Below the pieces are notes generated by a model, which worked only from the letters and a program-made list of their open reading frames with translations, was not told where the DNA came from and searched no databases. A stretch of 64,000 bases of DNA from Hydrogenophaga sp. IBVHS1. GTDB lineage: Bacteria; Pseudomonadota; Gammaproteobacteria; Burkholderiales; Burkholderiaceae_C. A program made the position numbers and the translations under genes. Positions 43,669 to 52,012 of the stretch are shown here, one piece after another; the first letter of the stretch is position 1; every line of letters begins with the position of its first letter. The stretch lies in contig NZ_NFUU01000001.1 of assembly GCF_002127265.1 (NCBI RefSeq), positions 2,612,040 to 2,676,039 on the forward strand, in the 5' to 3' direction.

Positions 43669-44457
43669 ATGGACACAGAGAACCAGAGGCCAGAGGAAGA
43701 ACGCCGCTCGTCCGTGCTGGACCTGAAGCTGGCCGAACTGCGCGCCGGCGATCCCTTGCGCTGGCTTCGCCTCGGCTGGGCCGACTTCATTCGCTGCCCA
43801 AGCATCGGCCTGTTCTACGGCCTGTGCTTCTTCTTCATGGGGCACGCGCTGCTGGCAGTGTTCAAGGCGGCGCCGGCCTACGTGCTGGCGTTGAGCGCGG
43901 GCTTTCTGTTGATGGGGCCGTTCCTGTGTCTGGGCCTGTACGACGCGAGCCGTGCGCTGCAGCAGGGTCGCCGGCCTTCGCTGCGCGGATCGCTGGTGGC
44001 CTGGCGGCCCACGCTGGGCACCATGGCCATCTTCGCCGGGGTGTTGCTCGTTCTTGAAATGCTCTGGGGCCGCGCGTCGCTGGTGGTGTTTGCCGTCACC
44101 TTCAACACCATGCCCTCCACCGAAAACCTGCTGACGCAACTGGTGAACCCGGAGAACATCGAGTTCCTCATCACCTACACGGTGGTCGGCGGCGTCTTCG
44201 CAGGTCTCATCTTCGTCACCAGCGCGATCTCCATCCCCATGATCCTGGACCGCCAGGTGGACGCGATTTCGGCCGGGCTCACCAGCATTCGGGCCTGCCT
44301 GCAGAACCCTGGGGTGATGCTGTGGTGGGGTGCGCTGATCACGGCGCTGACGGTGCTGGCGATGCTTCCCTTTTTTCTGGGCCTGTTTGTGGTGGGCCCG
44401 GTGGTGGGCCATGCCACCTGGCATGCTTACCGGCAGATCGTGCCGAACGCGGACTGA
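43669..44457 (+). CDS. DUF2189 membrane protein
   Basis: Integral membrane protein of 262 residues with about six helices, first near residues 45-62 after LRAGDPLRWLRLGWADFIRCP, then repeated pairs to the end (GVMLWWGALITALTVLAMLPF, GHATWHAYRQIV). This is the DUF2189 family, often near cytochrome oxidase genes elsewhere, but not here. The ATG at 43669 was chosen because the family homology starts right after it. Divergent from the dioxygenase gene. Confidence 0.85.
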   Translation: MDTENQRPEEERRSSVLDLKLAELRAGDPLRWLRLGWADFIRCPSIGLFYGLCFFFMGHALLAVFKAAPAYVLALSAGFLLMGPFLCLGLYDASRALQQGRRPSLRGSLVAWRPTLGTMAIFAGVLLVLEMLWGRASLVVFAVTFNTMPSTENLLTQLVNPENIEFLITYTVVGGVFAGLIFVTSAISIPMILDRQVDAISAGLTSIRACLQNPGVMLWWGALITALTVLAMLPFFLGLFVVGPVVGHATWHAYRQIVPNAD

Positions 44458-44460
44458 AAA

Positions 44461-45459
44461 CTACGCGTTCACATTCACCACCAGGCGCCCACGCACTTGG
44501 CCGGCGAGGATCTCACTCGCCGCACCCACCGCGTCGTTCAAACCAATCTCTCGAGTGATAGCAGCCAGCTGCTGGCGGTCGAGCGTTTTCGCCAGTGCGT
44601 CCCAGGCCGCTACGCGGCGTGGCATGGGCGCCATCACGCTGTCGATGCCGTAGAGCGTGACACCGCGCAGGATGAAAGGGGCCACACTAGCGGGCAGGTC
44701 CATGCCCTGCGCGAGTCCACACGCGGCCACCGCGCCGCCGTAGCGCACGCTGGCGCAGGCGTTGGCCAGCGTGTGGCTGCCCACGGAATCCACCACGCCG
44801 ATCCAGCGCTCTTTTTGCAGCGGCTTGCCGGGCGCGCTCAATTCGTTGCGGTCGATCACACTCGCCGCCCCGAGCGACTTCAGGTACTCAGTTTCCTGCA
44901 GGCGGCCAGTGGACGCCACCACGGTGTGTCCCAGGCCCGCGAGCAGCGAAATGGCGACGCTGCCCACGCCGCCGTTGGCGCCGGTGACCAGCACCTCTCC
45001 CGTGCCGGGTTCCACGCCCGCATCGGCCCAATGCCGCTGCAAGGCCTGCACGCACAACATGGCGGTGTAACCGGCGGTGCCAATGGCCATGGCCTCGCGT
45101 TCGCTCAAGGATTCAGGCAGCGCCACCAGCCACTCGCCCTTGACGCGGGCCATCTGTGCCAGACCACCCCAGTGCGTTTCACCCACACCGTACCCATTGA
45201 GCAGCACGCGGTCGCCCGTCTTCCAGCGCGGGTTGTCGCTGTGCGTGACGGTGCCCGCGAAATCGATGCCGGGCACCATGGGGAAACTGCGCACCACGGG
45301 CGATTTTCCCGTGATGGCCAGCCCGTCCTTGTAATTGATCGTGGACCAGGCCACGCGCACGGTGACATCGCCAGCGCTGGGCAACTGCGCTTCGTCGATG
45401 GCAGACATTTCGCACCGGTAACCGGACTCGGGCTTCGTGATCACAAGGGCATTGAACAT
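44461..45459 (-). CDS. acuI: AcuI/YhdH-type acrylyl-CoA reductase
   Basis: Zinc-independent medium-chain reductase of 332 residues. FNALVITKPESGYRCEM opening, VRVAWSTINYKDGLAITGK, VPGIDFAGTV, NADPH site VTGANGGVGSVAISLLAGLG and GVTLYGIDSVMAP. The family reduces acryloyl-CoA to propionyl-CoA, as in 3-hydroxypropionate and DMSP metabolism. Start at 45459. It lies 10 bases after the small membrane protein gene, in line with the acyl-CoA ligase, so the three may form an operon. Confidence 0.92.
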   Translation of the reverse strand: MFNALVITKPESGYRCEMSAIDEAQLPSAGDVTVRVAWSTINYKDGLAITGKSPVVRSFPMVPGIDFAGTVTHSDNPRWKTGDRVLLNGYGVGETHWGGLAQMARVKGEWLVALPESLSEREAMAIGTAGYTAMLCVQALQRHWADAGVEPGTGEVLVTGANGGVGSVAISLLAGLGHTVVASTGRLQETEYLKSLGAASVIDRNELSAPGKPLQKERWIGVVDSVGSHTLANACASVRYGGAVAACGLAQGMDLPASVAPFILRGVTLYGIDSVMAPMPRRVAAWDALAKTLDRQQLAAITREIGLNDAVGAASEILAGQVRGRLVVNVNA

Positions 45460-45469
45460 CGGGCGTTTC

Positions 45470-45703
45470 CTAAGTTGAGGACTTGGGTCCACTCTCGCGC
45501 CAGAGCCGCACGGTCAGCCACCAGCCGATGAGGGAGTTGGTCAGTGCGAACAGGCTGACCACCAGGCGAATGCCGGTGGGCGGATCGTTGACATGAATGA
45601 ACCCGACCATGAAGGACGAGAGGGCGTTGAACCCGAGCGCGAGCCAGAACAGGCTCTTGCGGGGTTGCCACAAACGGCGGACGGCTTCTTGAATCGATGG
45701 CAT
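45470..45703 (-). CDS. Small two-helix membrane protein
   Basis: Protein of 77 residues with two hydrophobic segments (about 19-35 and 47-66), HVNDPPTG between them and a charged tail. No family is recognised with confidence. The gene lies 4 bases beyond the acyl-CoA ligase stop and 10 before acuI, so it is transcribed with them. The start at 45703 was chosen because the upstream part is shared with the ligase gene in another frame. Confidence 0.6.
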   Translation of the reverse strand: MPSIQEAVRRLWQPRKSLFWLALGFNALSSFMVGFIHVNDPPTGIRLVVSLFALTNSLIGWWLTVRLWRESGPKSST

Positions 45704-45707
45704 GCCG

Positions 45708-47450
45708 TCATTGTGAGGCCGCGCTGGTGCGCGACTCTTCCTGTTCCTGCAGCAGGCGCCACATGACCTTGCCACTGCCACTCTTGGGCAATGCGCTGAC
45801 AAACTCGACCGTGCGCGGACATTTGTAGACCGCCATGTGTTCACGGCACCAGTCCACGATGTCCTGCTCGCTCGTGATGCCGCGGGCCGCCTCGCGCAGC
45901 ACCACCACCGCTTTCACGCTCTCGCCCCGGTAGGCGTCGCGCGTCGCAATCACACACGCCTCGGCGATCGCCGGGTGCTTGAACATCAGCATTTCCACTT
46001 CCGCCGGCCACACCTTGAAGCCGCTGGCATTGATCATGCGTTTCAGGCGGTCGGTGATGAAGAAGTAGCCGTCTTCGTCCACGCGCCCGAGGTCGCCAGA
46101 ACGGAAAAACCGCTTGCCCTCGAAAGTGATGAAGGCGGCCTCGGTGGCCTCGGGGCGTTTCCAGTAACCATCGAATACCTCGGGGCCCCGCATGATGATC
46201 TCGCCGGCCTCGCCCTGCGGCATTTCCTGCAGCGTGATCGGATCCACCACGCGTGCCTCGGTGCTCAGGAAGGGAATGCCGAGGCACTGCTGCTTCGGAC
46301 GGTCAGGCGGGTTGTTGTGCGAGGGCGCGGCGGTTTCGGTGAGCCCGTAGCCTTCTGAATATCGAAGGCCGAACTGTTCGAGCAGGCGCTGCGCCACAGC
46401 TTGCGGCATGGCCGCACCGCCGCCGCCGATGTGCACCAGGCTGGAGAGGTCGTACTGGTCGAAGCTGGGACTGGCCAGCAAGTCGATCACCATGGTGGGG
46501 ATGTTGGTCCAGTGGGTGACGCGCCAGCGCGAGATGAGCCGGCCGGCGAGTTCGCGGTCCCAGCGCGGCATCAGCACCATGGTGGCGCCGATGTAGGCGG
46601 CCGCGTGCATGCCGGCCACCATGCCGGTGATGTGGAACATGGGCACCACCAGCAGGCCGATGTTCTCGCACGTGCTGTTGGACCAGAGCCCTGCGGCCAC
46701 GGCGTTGTGCATGAGCGTTCGGTGCGGGTGCATGCAGCCTTTGGGCAGGCCGGTGGTGCCACTGGTGTAGGGCAACACGGCCAGGTCGTCCGGACCGCGG
46801 TTGTGCGCAGGTGCCGTGCCGGTACAGGCCAGTGCCTTTGCCCAATCGCAAACGGTGGCGCCGGCAAACGCGGGCGCGGCGTGGCGCGTGCCCAGCCACT
46901 GGGCCCACGCGGGCGGGATCTCGGCCGCCGGGCCATAGCCATCGCTGCAGTGCGACACCACCACGTGGCGCAGACGCTCCGCCTCGGGCACCGCGTCGTT
47001 GGCCTTGCTCAGCTCGCCCGCGAGATCGGCGGCACAGATGGCCACGCGCGCGTCCGGGTCGGAAATGTAGTGCTGCAGCTCGTCGGCCCGGTTCATGGGA
47101 TTGACCGGCACCACCACGGCGTTGGCGCGCAGGATGGCGAAGTGCGCCACCACCCATTGCGGGCAGTTCTGCATGAGCAGGATCACGCGGTCGCCGTCCT
47201 GCACGCCTTCCTGTCTCAGGTGGGCTGCCAGGCGCTCCACCTGTTCGTGCAGTTCGCGGTAGGTGAACACACGGTCAAAGAACACCAGCGCGGCCTTGTC
47301 CGGATACCGCAATGCACTCACCGCCAGGTTGTGCCAGAGCGAGGTGGCCGGCGGCGTGATGCGGTGCGGCAGGCGCGTGGGCCAGAAACGGTGATGCGGA
47401 AAAACGGAGGACGCGGTCGGTGCGTCCACGGCGTGGGTGCTGCTGCTCAT
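45708..47450 (-). CDS. Long-chain-type fatty acid--CoA ligase
   Basis: AMP-binding acyl-CoA synthetase of 580 residues, which activates carboxylic acids with ATP. The P-loop-like motif is YTSGTTGLPKGCMHPH, followed by EGYGLTETAAPS, GDLGRVDEDGYFFITDRLKRMI and the catalytic lysine near the C-terminus in LPKSGSGKVMW. The start at 47450 follows GGAGACA. It is divergent from the amino acid transporter operon and leads to the small membrane protein and acuI. The chain length of its substrate cannot be read from sequence alone. Confidence 0.92.
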   Translation of the reverse strand: MSSSTHAVDAPTASSVFPHHRFWPTRLPHRITPPATSLWHNLAVSALRYPDKAALVFFDRVFTYRELHEQVERLAAHLRQEGVQDGDRVILLMQNCPQWVVAHFAILRANAVVVPVNPMNRADELQHYISDPDARVAICAADLAGELSKANDAVPEAERLRHVVVSHCSDGYGPAAEIPPAWAQWLGTRHAAPAFAGATVCDWAKALACTGTAPAHNRGPDDLAVLPYTSGTTGLPKGCMHPHRTLMHNAVAAGLWSNSTCENIGLLVVPMFHITGMVAGMHAAAYIGATMVLMPRWDRELAGRLISRWRVTHWTNIPTMVIDLLASPSFDQYDLSSLVHIGGGGAAMPQAVAQRLLEQFGLRYSEGYGLTETAAPSHNNPPDRPKQQCLGIPFLSTEARVVDPITLQEMPQGEAGEIIMRGPEVFDGYWKRPEATEAAFITFEGKRFFRSGDLGRVDEDGYFFITDRLKRMINASGFKVWPAEVEMLMFKHPAIAEACVIATRDAYRGESVKAVVVLREAARGITSEQDIVDWCREHMAVYKCPRTVEFVSALPKSGSGKVMWRLLQEQEESRTSAASQ

Positions 47451-47545
47451 CGCTTGTCTCCAGTGTTCTGCGGCACAGCATACGGGCCGCGTCCATCCAG
47501 CGGAAACCGGTTTGTCGCGCGAGGGACCTTGGCGCATTTGCACGA

Positions 47546-47561
47546 TGGCACGGAACCTGCG
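47546..47561 (+). promoter_or_regulatory. Possible sigma-54 (-24/-12) promoter
   Basis: TGGCACG-GAAC-CTGCG matches the consensus TGGCACG-N4-TTGCW at the essential GG and GC with correct 12-base spacing, with mismatches at one T and the final position. It points toward aapJ, 195 bases away. Nitrogen control of amino acid uptake would make sense of it. Confidence 0.35.
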
Positions 47562-47690
47562 AGTTCCCGCCCTCGAAGCCCGACCGGGGAGTTTCACCAT
47601 GGCGTCATAAGAATATTGCATGACTTTCCCACGTAAACCCCGATCCCCCGTGCAATAGGGCGGCGATACATTCAGTTGCGGTCCAGGACT

Positions 47691-47707
47691 TGCACCCAAA
47701 CGGTGCG
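47691..47707. promoter_or_regulatory. NtrC-like dyad upstream of aapJ
   Basis: TGCACC-CAAAC-GGTGCG contains the perfect inverted repeat GCACC-N5-GGTGC that forms the NtrC consensus. It lies 49 bases before the aapJ start, downstream of the possible sigma-54 site, so the arrangement is not the textbook one. It could also bind another regulator. Confidence 0.4.
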
Positions 47708-47755
47708 GGCCCAGCCCGGCGGATTCCTTTCTCACCACAAACACGGAGTAAACCG

Positions 47756-48793
47756 ATGAAGATGACTTCCCTGAAACTGGCGGCCCTGGGCCTGAGCGCC
47801 GCCGCAGCCACCCTGGTGGCCTTGCCCGCTCATGCCGGCAAGGACCTCGATGCGATCAAGAAACGCGGCGAGCTGATCTGTGGCGTCAACACCGGCCTGG
47901 CGGGCTTCTCTGCCGCCGACAGCCAGGGCAAGTGGAGCGGCATGGACGTGGATGTGTGCCGCGCCGTGGCCGCCGCCGTGCTGTCCAACGCCGACAAGGT
48001 GCGCTATGTGCCCCTGACCGCCCAGCAGCGCTTTACCGCCCTGCAATCCGGCGAGATCGACATGCTGGCTCGCAACACCACCTGGACGCTGACCCGCGAC
48101 ACCTCGCTCGGCCTGCACTTCGTTGGCGTTAACTTCTACGACGGCCAGGCATTCATGGTCCCCAAGAAGCTCAATGTGAAGAGCGCCAAATCGCTCAAGG
48201 GCGCTACGGTTTGTGTGCAGTCCGGCACCACCACCGAACTGAACCTGACCGACTTCTCCCGCACCAACAACCTGGCGCTGAAGCCCGTGGTGTTCGAGAA
48301 GGTGGAAGCCGCCACCGCCGCTTACGTGGCCGGCCGCTGCCAGGCCTACACCACCGACGCATCGGGCCTGGCCTCGATCCGCGCCAAGGAAACGCCGAAG
48401 CCCGAAGACCACGTCATCCTGCCTGAGCTGATTTCCAAAGAACCCCTCGGCCCGGCCGTGCGCCGTGGTGACGACGAGTTCTTCGGCATCGTGAAGTGGG
48501 TGGGCTACGCGCTGATCGAAGCCGAAGAGTACGGCGTCACCCAGGCCAATGCCGACTCCATGAAGTCCAGCACCAACCCCAACATCATGCGTCTGGTGGG
48601 TGCAGGCACCGAAGACACCGGCAAGCTGATCGGTCTGGACAAGGAATGGGCGCTGCGCGCGATCAAGGCCGTGGGTAACTACGGTGAGCAGTTCGAGCGC
48701 CATGTCGGCCCGAAGACCTCCATCGGTCTGCCCCGCGGCACCAACAACCTGTGGACCAAAGGCGGCCTGATGTACGCCCCGCCAGTTCGCTGA
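47756..48793 (+). CDS. aapJ: General L-amino-acid ABC transporter, binding protein
   Basis: Periplasmic receptor of 345 residues. Signal peptide to about residue 27 (ALPAHA-GKD), then LDAIKKRGELICGVNTGLAGFSAAD, FSAADSQGKWSGMDVDVCRAVAAAV and QQRFTALQSGEIDMLARNTTWT, the AapJ/BztA pattern of receptors that accept many L-amino acids. The long C-terminal section after residue 250 is normal for AapJ. It heads the aapJQMP operon. A strong hairpin after its stop would make the receptor more abundant than the membrane parts. Confidence 0.93.
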   Translation: MKMTSLKLAALGLSAAAATLVALPAHAGKDLDAIKKRGELICGVNTGLAGFSAADSQGKWSGMDVDVCRAVAAAVLSNADKVRYVPLTAQQRFTALQSGEIDMLARNTTWTLTRDTSLGLHFVGVNFYDGQAFMVPKKLNVKSAKSLKGATVCVQSGTTTELNLTDFSRTNNLALKPVVFEKVEAATAAYVAGRCQAYTTDASGLASIRAKETPKPEDHVILPELISKEPLGPAVRRGDDEFFGIVKWVGYALIEAEEYGVTQANADSMKSSTNPNIMRLVGAGTEDTGKLIGLDKEWALRAIKAVGNYGEQFERHVGPKTSIGLPRGTNNLWTKGGLMYAPPVR

Positions 48794-48851
48794 TCTCCCT
48801 CCTGTCCCGCCGCCGTGTCCGCGTGGGCCGGCGGCCCTGATTTCCTTCATT

Positions 48852-48888
48852 CCACAGGCCCTGGGTCCAGAAAACCCAGGGCCTGTGG
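48852..48888 (+). terminator. Perfect 15-bp hairpin between aapJ and aapQ
   Basis: CCACAGGCCCTGGGT (48852-48866) and ACCCAGGGCCTGTGG (48874-48888) pair perfectly around the loop CCAGAAA. No T-run follows. Such a stem after a binding-protein gene usually protects the upstream mRNA and partly stops transcription into the permease genes. Confidence 0.6.
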
Positions 48889-48925
48889 CGCAAAAGCTTC
48901 CCCAAGACAGGATTGCGAGGCCGCA

Positions 48926-50098
48926 TTGAAACCGCAACTCCCCCCCAAAAAACGAAACTGGTCGCTCAACAGCCGCGCCACGCGCGGATTGATCTTTCAG
49001 GTTATCGCCCTCCTCTTCATTGCCGCCGGCATCTGGTTCCTCGCGCACAACACGCAGGAAAACATGCGCATCCGGGGCATCCAGAGCGGCTTTGACTTCC
49101 TCGGCGCCGCCGCAGGCTTCGACATCGGCGAAACGCTGATTCCCTACAACCCGAGCGAGAGCTACGGCAAGGCCATCTGGGTCGGCGTGCTCAACACGCT
49201 CAAGGTCGCTGTGATCGGCATCGTGCTGACCACCCTGCTGGGCGTGCTGATCGGCGTGGGCCGCTTCTCGCGCAACGCGCTGGTGCGCGGCCTGTGCTAC
49301 GGCTATGTCGAGACCTTCCGCAACGTCCCCATCCTGCTGCAGCTGCTGATGTGGTACCTCATCTTCATCGAGGTTCTGCCACCCTCCAACGAAGCATGGA
49401 ACGTGGCCGATCTGTTCTATCTGAGCAAGGGCGGCTTTTCCTTCCCCTTCCCTTCCGTGGGCGTGGGCCAGGTGCTCGCCGGCATCGGCGTGGGACTCAT
49501 TGGCGGCTGGTGGTGGCGGCAACGCGCTCAGAAGAAATTCGAACTCACCGGCAAGGACAGTGACCGCATCTGGGGACCGATCGCACTCATCGTGGTGTTC
49601 GCCCTGGTGGGCTGGGTGGTGGCCGGCATGCCCATGCAGTGGAATGTGCCCGAGCAACTGGCCTTCATGGTCGATGGCGGCGTGAGCGCCACGCCCGAGT
49701 TCATGGCCATCCTGATCGGTCTCGTCATCTACACCGCCGCGTTCATCGCCGAGGTGGTGCGTGGGGGCATCCAGTCGGTCAGCCGGGGGCAGGACGAAGC
49801 CGCGGCCGCCCTGGGCCTGAACCCGAAACAGAAAATGAACCAGGTGATCCTGCCGCAGGCCATGCGCGTGATCATTCCGCCGCTCACCAACCAGTACCTC
49901 AACCTCACCAAGAACTCGTCGCTGGCGGTGGCGGTCGGCTACCCGGACGTCGTGTCGATTGCCAACACCACCATCAACCAGAGCGGACGCGCGGTGGAGT
50001 GCATTGCCATCATCATGCTGGTGTACCTCACCACTTCACTGTCCACTTCGGGCTTCATGAACTGGTACAACCAGCGCATGGCCATCAAGGAGCGATGA
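48926..50098 (+). CDS. aapQ: General L-amino-acid ABC transporter, permease 1
   Basis: Inner-membrane permease of 390 residues with about eight helices. The EAA loop, DEAAAALGLNPKQKMNQVIL followed by PQAMRVIIPP, contacts the ATPase. No ATG lies before the family homology; the start is best placed at TTG 48926, which has GCGAGG 8 bases upstream. AapQ/BztB proteins carry a long periplasmic insertion after the first helix, which is seen here (about 45-90). It overlaps the next gene's possible ATG by 4 bases. Confidence 0.9.
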   Translation: MKPQLPPKKRNWSLNSRATRGLIFQVIALLFIAAGIWFLAHNTQENMRIRGIQSGFDFLGAAAGFDIGETLIPYNPSESYGKAIWVGVLNTLKVAVIGIVLTTLLGVLIGVGRFSRNALVRGLCYGYVETFRNVPILLQLLMWYLIFIEVLPPSNEAWNVADLFYLSKGGFSFPFPSVGVGQVLAGIGVGLIGGWWWRQRAQKKFELTGKDSDRIWGPIALIVVFALVGWVVAGMPMQWNVPEQLAFMVDGGVSATPEFMAILIGLVIYTAAFIAEVVRGGIQSVSRGQDEAAAALGLNPKQKMNQVILPQAMRVIIPPLTNQYLNLTKNSSLAVAVGYPDVVSIANTTINQSGRAVECIAIIMLVYLTTSLSTSGFMNWYNQRMAIKER

Positions 50099-50100
50099 GC

Positions 50101-51207
50101 ATGGCCGATCACACCTTCGTTCCCATCGCGGCCCGGCCCTCTCCCATCAAGACCACGGGCTTCGTGCCTTGGGCTCGGCAAAACCTGTTTGCCGACTGGC
50201 GCAGTTCGCTCACCACGCTGTTCGTGGGCGCACTCATCGTCTACGTGCTGCCCGGCCTGCTCAACTGGGCGTTCTTCCAGTCGATCTTCCGCGCGGACGC
50301 CGACGCCTGCCAGGCCGCGCGCGGCCTGGGCGCCTGCTGGGGCGTGGTCACCGAGAAGTACCGCATCATCCTGTTTGGCCGCTACCCGTACGAAGAGCAA
50401 TGGCGCCCGCTGATCGCAACTTCGGTCATGCTCACCGGCCTGGTGCTCAGTTGCATCCGCTTCTTCTGGAAGCCTTGGCTGGTGCTCATGTGGATCGCTG
50501 TGCTGGCGATCTTCTTCACCCTCATGGGTGGTGGCGTGCTGGGCCTGAGCGTCGTGCGCACCGATCTCTGGGGTGGCCTGCCCCTCACGGTGATGCTGGC
50601 CACGCTGTCCATCTTCATGGCCTTCCCGCTGGCCATCGTGGTGGCACTCGGGCGGCGCAGCGGTCTGCCGGCCATTCGCTCGGCGTGCATCGTCTACATC
50701 GAGCTCATTCGTGGCGTGCCCCTGATCTCGGTGCTGTTCATGGCCTCGTTCATGTTCCCGCTCTTCATGCCCCAAGGCGTCACGCTCGACGTGCTGGTGC
50801 GGGTGATCGTGGGCATCACGCTGTTTGCCGCCGCCTACATGGCCGAGATCATTCGGGGTGGCCTGCAGGCCATTCCCAAAGGTCAGCTGGAAGCCGCCGA
50901 CACGCTGGGTCTGTCGTACTGGCAGACGCAGCGCAAGATCGTGCTGCCGCAGGCCCTGGCCATGGTGGTGCCCAGCATGATGAACAACTTCATCTCGATC
51001 TTCAAGGACACCTCGCTGGTCACCATCGTCTCGCTCTACGAACTCACCGGCGCTCTGGCGCTGGCGCTGAACTCCGACGTCGACTGGCGCCCGTTCAAGA
51101 TCGAGGCCTACATCTTCATCACCCTCGTGTACTTCACATTCTGTTTCTCGATGTCGCGCTACAGCCTGTGGGTCGAAAAACAACTCAGCGCCAGCAAGGC
51201 GCGTTGA
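50101..51207 (+). CDS. aapM: General L-amino-acid ABC transporter, permease 2
   Basis: Second permease of the transporter, 368 residues, AapM/BztC type, with about eight helices and the EAA loop EAADTLGLSYWQTQRKIVLP. The N-terminal half has the family's large loop with CQAARGLGACWGVVTEKYRI. Two starts are close: ATG 50095 overlaps the aapQ stop but is only 2 bases from the AAGGAG site at 50087-50092, whereas ATG 50101 has an ideal 8-base spacing and is preferred. Confidence 0.92.
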   Translation: MADHTFVPIAARPSPIKTTGFVPWARQNLFADWRSSLTTLFVGALIVYVLPGLLNWAFFQSIFRADADACQAARGLGACWGVVTEKYRIILFGRYPYEEQWRPLIATSVMLTGLVLSCIRFFWKPWLVLMWIAVLAIFFTLMGGGVLGLSVVRTDLWGGLPLTVMLATLSIFMAFPLAIVVALGRRSGLPAIRSACIVYIELIRGVPLISVLFMASFMFPLFMPQGVTLDVLVRVIVGITLFAAAYMAEIIRGGLQAIPKGQLEAADTLGLSYWQTQRKIVLPQALAMVVPSMMNNFISIFKDTSLVTIVSLYELTGALALALNSDVDWRPFKIEAYIFITLVYFTFCFSMSRYSLWVEKQLSASKAR

Positions 51208-51219
51208 AGGAAAACCAGC

Positions 51220-51963
51220 ATGTCCGATCCCATCATCCGATTCGACAAAGTCAACAAGTGGTACGGCAACGACTTTCATGTCCTGCGCGACATCGACCTG
51301 GACGTGGCCAAAGGCGAGCGCATCGTGGTCTGTGGTCCGTCGGGCTCCGGCAAGTCCACGCTGATCCGCTGCATCAACCGGCTTGAAGAGCACCAGCAGG
51401 GCCACCTGATCGTCGACGGCACCGAACTCACCGACGACATCAAGGCCATCGACCGCGTCCGCAAGGAAGTGGGCATGGTGTTCCAGCAGTTCAACCTGTT
51501 TCCGCACCTCACGGTGCTTGAAAACCTCACGCTCTCGCCGATGTGGGTGGGCAAGCTGCCGAAGAAAGAGGCCGAGGAAAAGGCCATGATCCAGCTCAAG
51601 CGCGTGCGCATTGCCGAGCAGGCGGGCAAGTACCCCTTGCAGCTCTCGGGCGGTCAGCAGCAGCGCGTGGCCATTGCGCGCGCGCTGTGCCTCACGCCCA
51701 AGATCATGCTGTTCGACGAGCCCACCTCGGCGCTCGATCCCGAGATGATCAAGGAAGTGCTGGACGTGATGATCGAGCTCGCGAACCAGGGCATCACCAT
51801 GATCTGCGTGACGCACGAGATGGGTTTCGCCAAGGCAGTGGCCGACCGCGTGATCTTCATGGACCAGGGCCAGATCGTCGAGCAGAACACGCCGATGGAG
51901 TTCTTCAACAACCCGCAGAACGAACGCAGCCGGGATTTCCTCTCCAAAATCCTCGGTCATTGA
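51220..51963 (+). CDS. aapP: General L-amino-acid ABC transporter, ATPase
   Basis: ATP-binding subunit of 247 residues that powers uptake. Walker [10 protein letters not shown] (about 40-48), Q-loop [14 protein letters not shown], signature [15 protein letters not shown], Walker [15 protein letters not shown] and switch His in [11 protein letters not shown]. The typical polar-amino-acid subfamily ending follows ([18 protein letters not shown]). It closes the four-gene operon, and an inverted repeat lies 12 bases after its stop. Confidence 0.95.
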   Translation: MSDPIIRFDKVNKWYGNDFHVLRDIDLDVAKGERIVVCGPSGSGKSTLIRCINRLEEHQQGHLIVDGTELTDDIKAIDRVRKEVGMVFQQFNLFPHLTVLENLTLSPMWVGKLPKKEAEEKAMIQLKRVRIAEQAGKYPLQLSGGQQQRVAIARALCLTPKIMLFDEPTSALDPEMIKEVLDVMIELANQGITMICVTHEMGFAKAVADRVIFMDQGQIVEQNTPMEFFNNPQNERSRDFLSKILGH

Positions 51964-51975
51964 CCTGTCTTGCGT

Positions 51976-52012
51976 CGGTCATGGGGCGCTGTCACACTGC
52001 GCCCCATGACCG
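51976..52012 (+). terminator. Perfect 14-bp inverted repeat covering the next start codon
   Basis: CGGTCATGGGGCGC (51976-51989) pairs perfectly with GCGCCCCATGACCG (51999-52012), loop TGTCACACT. It follows the aapP stop and its right arm contains the ATG (52006) of the glycerophosphodiesterase gene. It may end the transporter transcript, or mask the start of the next gene. Confidence 0.5.

Larger units (their letters stand above)
47451..47755. other. Divergent intergenic region
   Basis: A 305-base gap between the acyl-CoA ligase and aapJ genes. It contains a sigma-54-like site and an NtrC-like dyad, described separately. I see no convincing small gene or structured RNA in the rest. Confidence 0.7.

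Noticed and set aside
49939-51960. A very long minus-strand frame opposite the transporter operon
   Set aside because: Its product is a low-information His/Glu/Asp-rich sequence opposite three well-supported ABC transporter genes.
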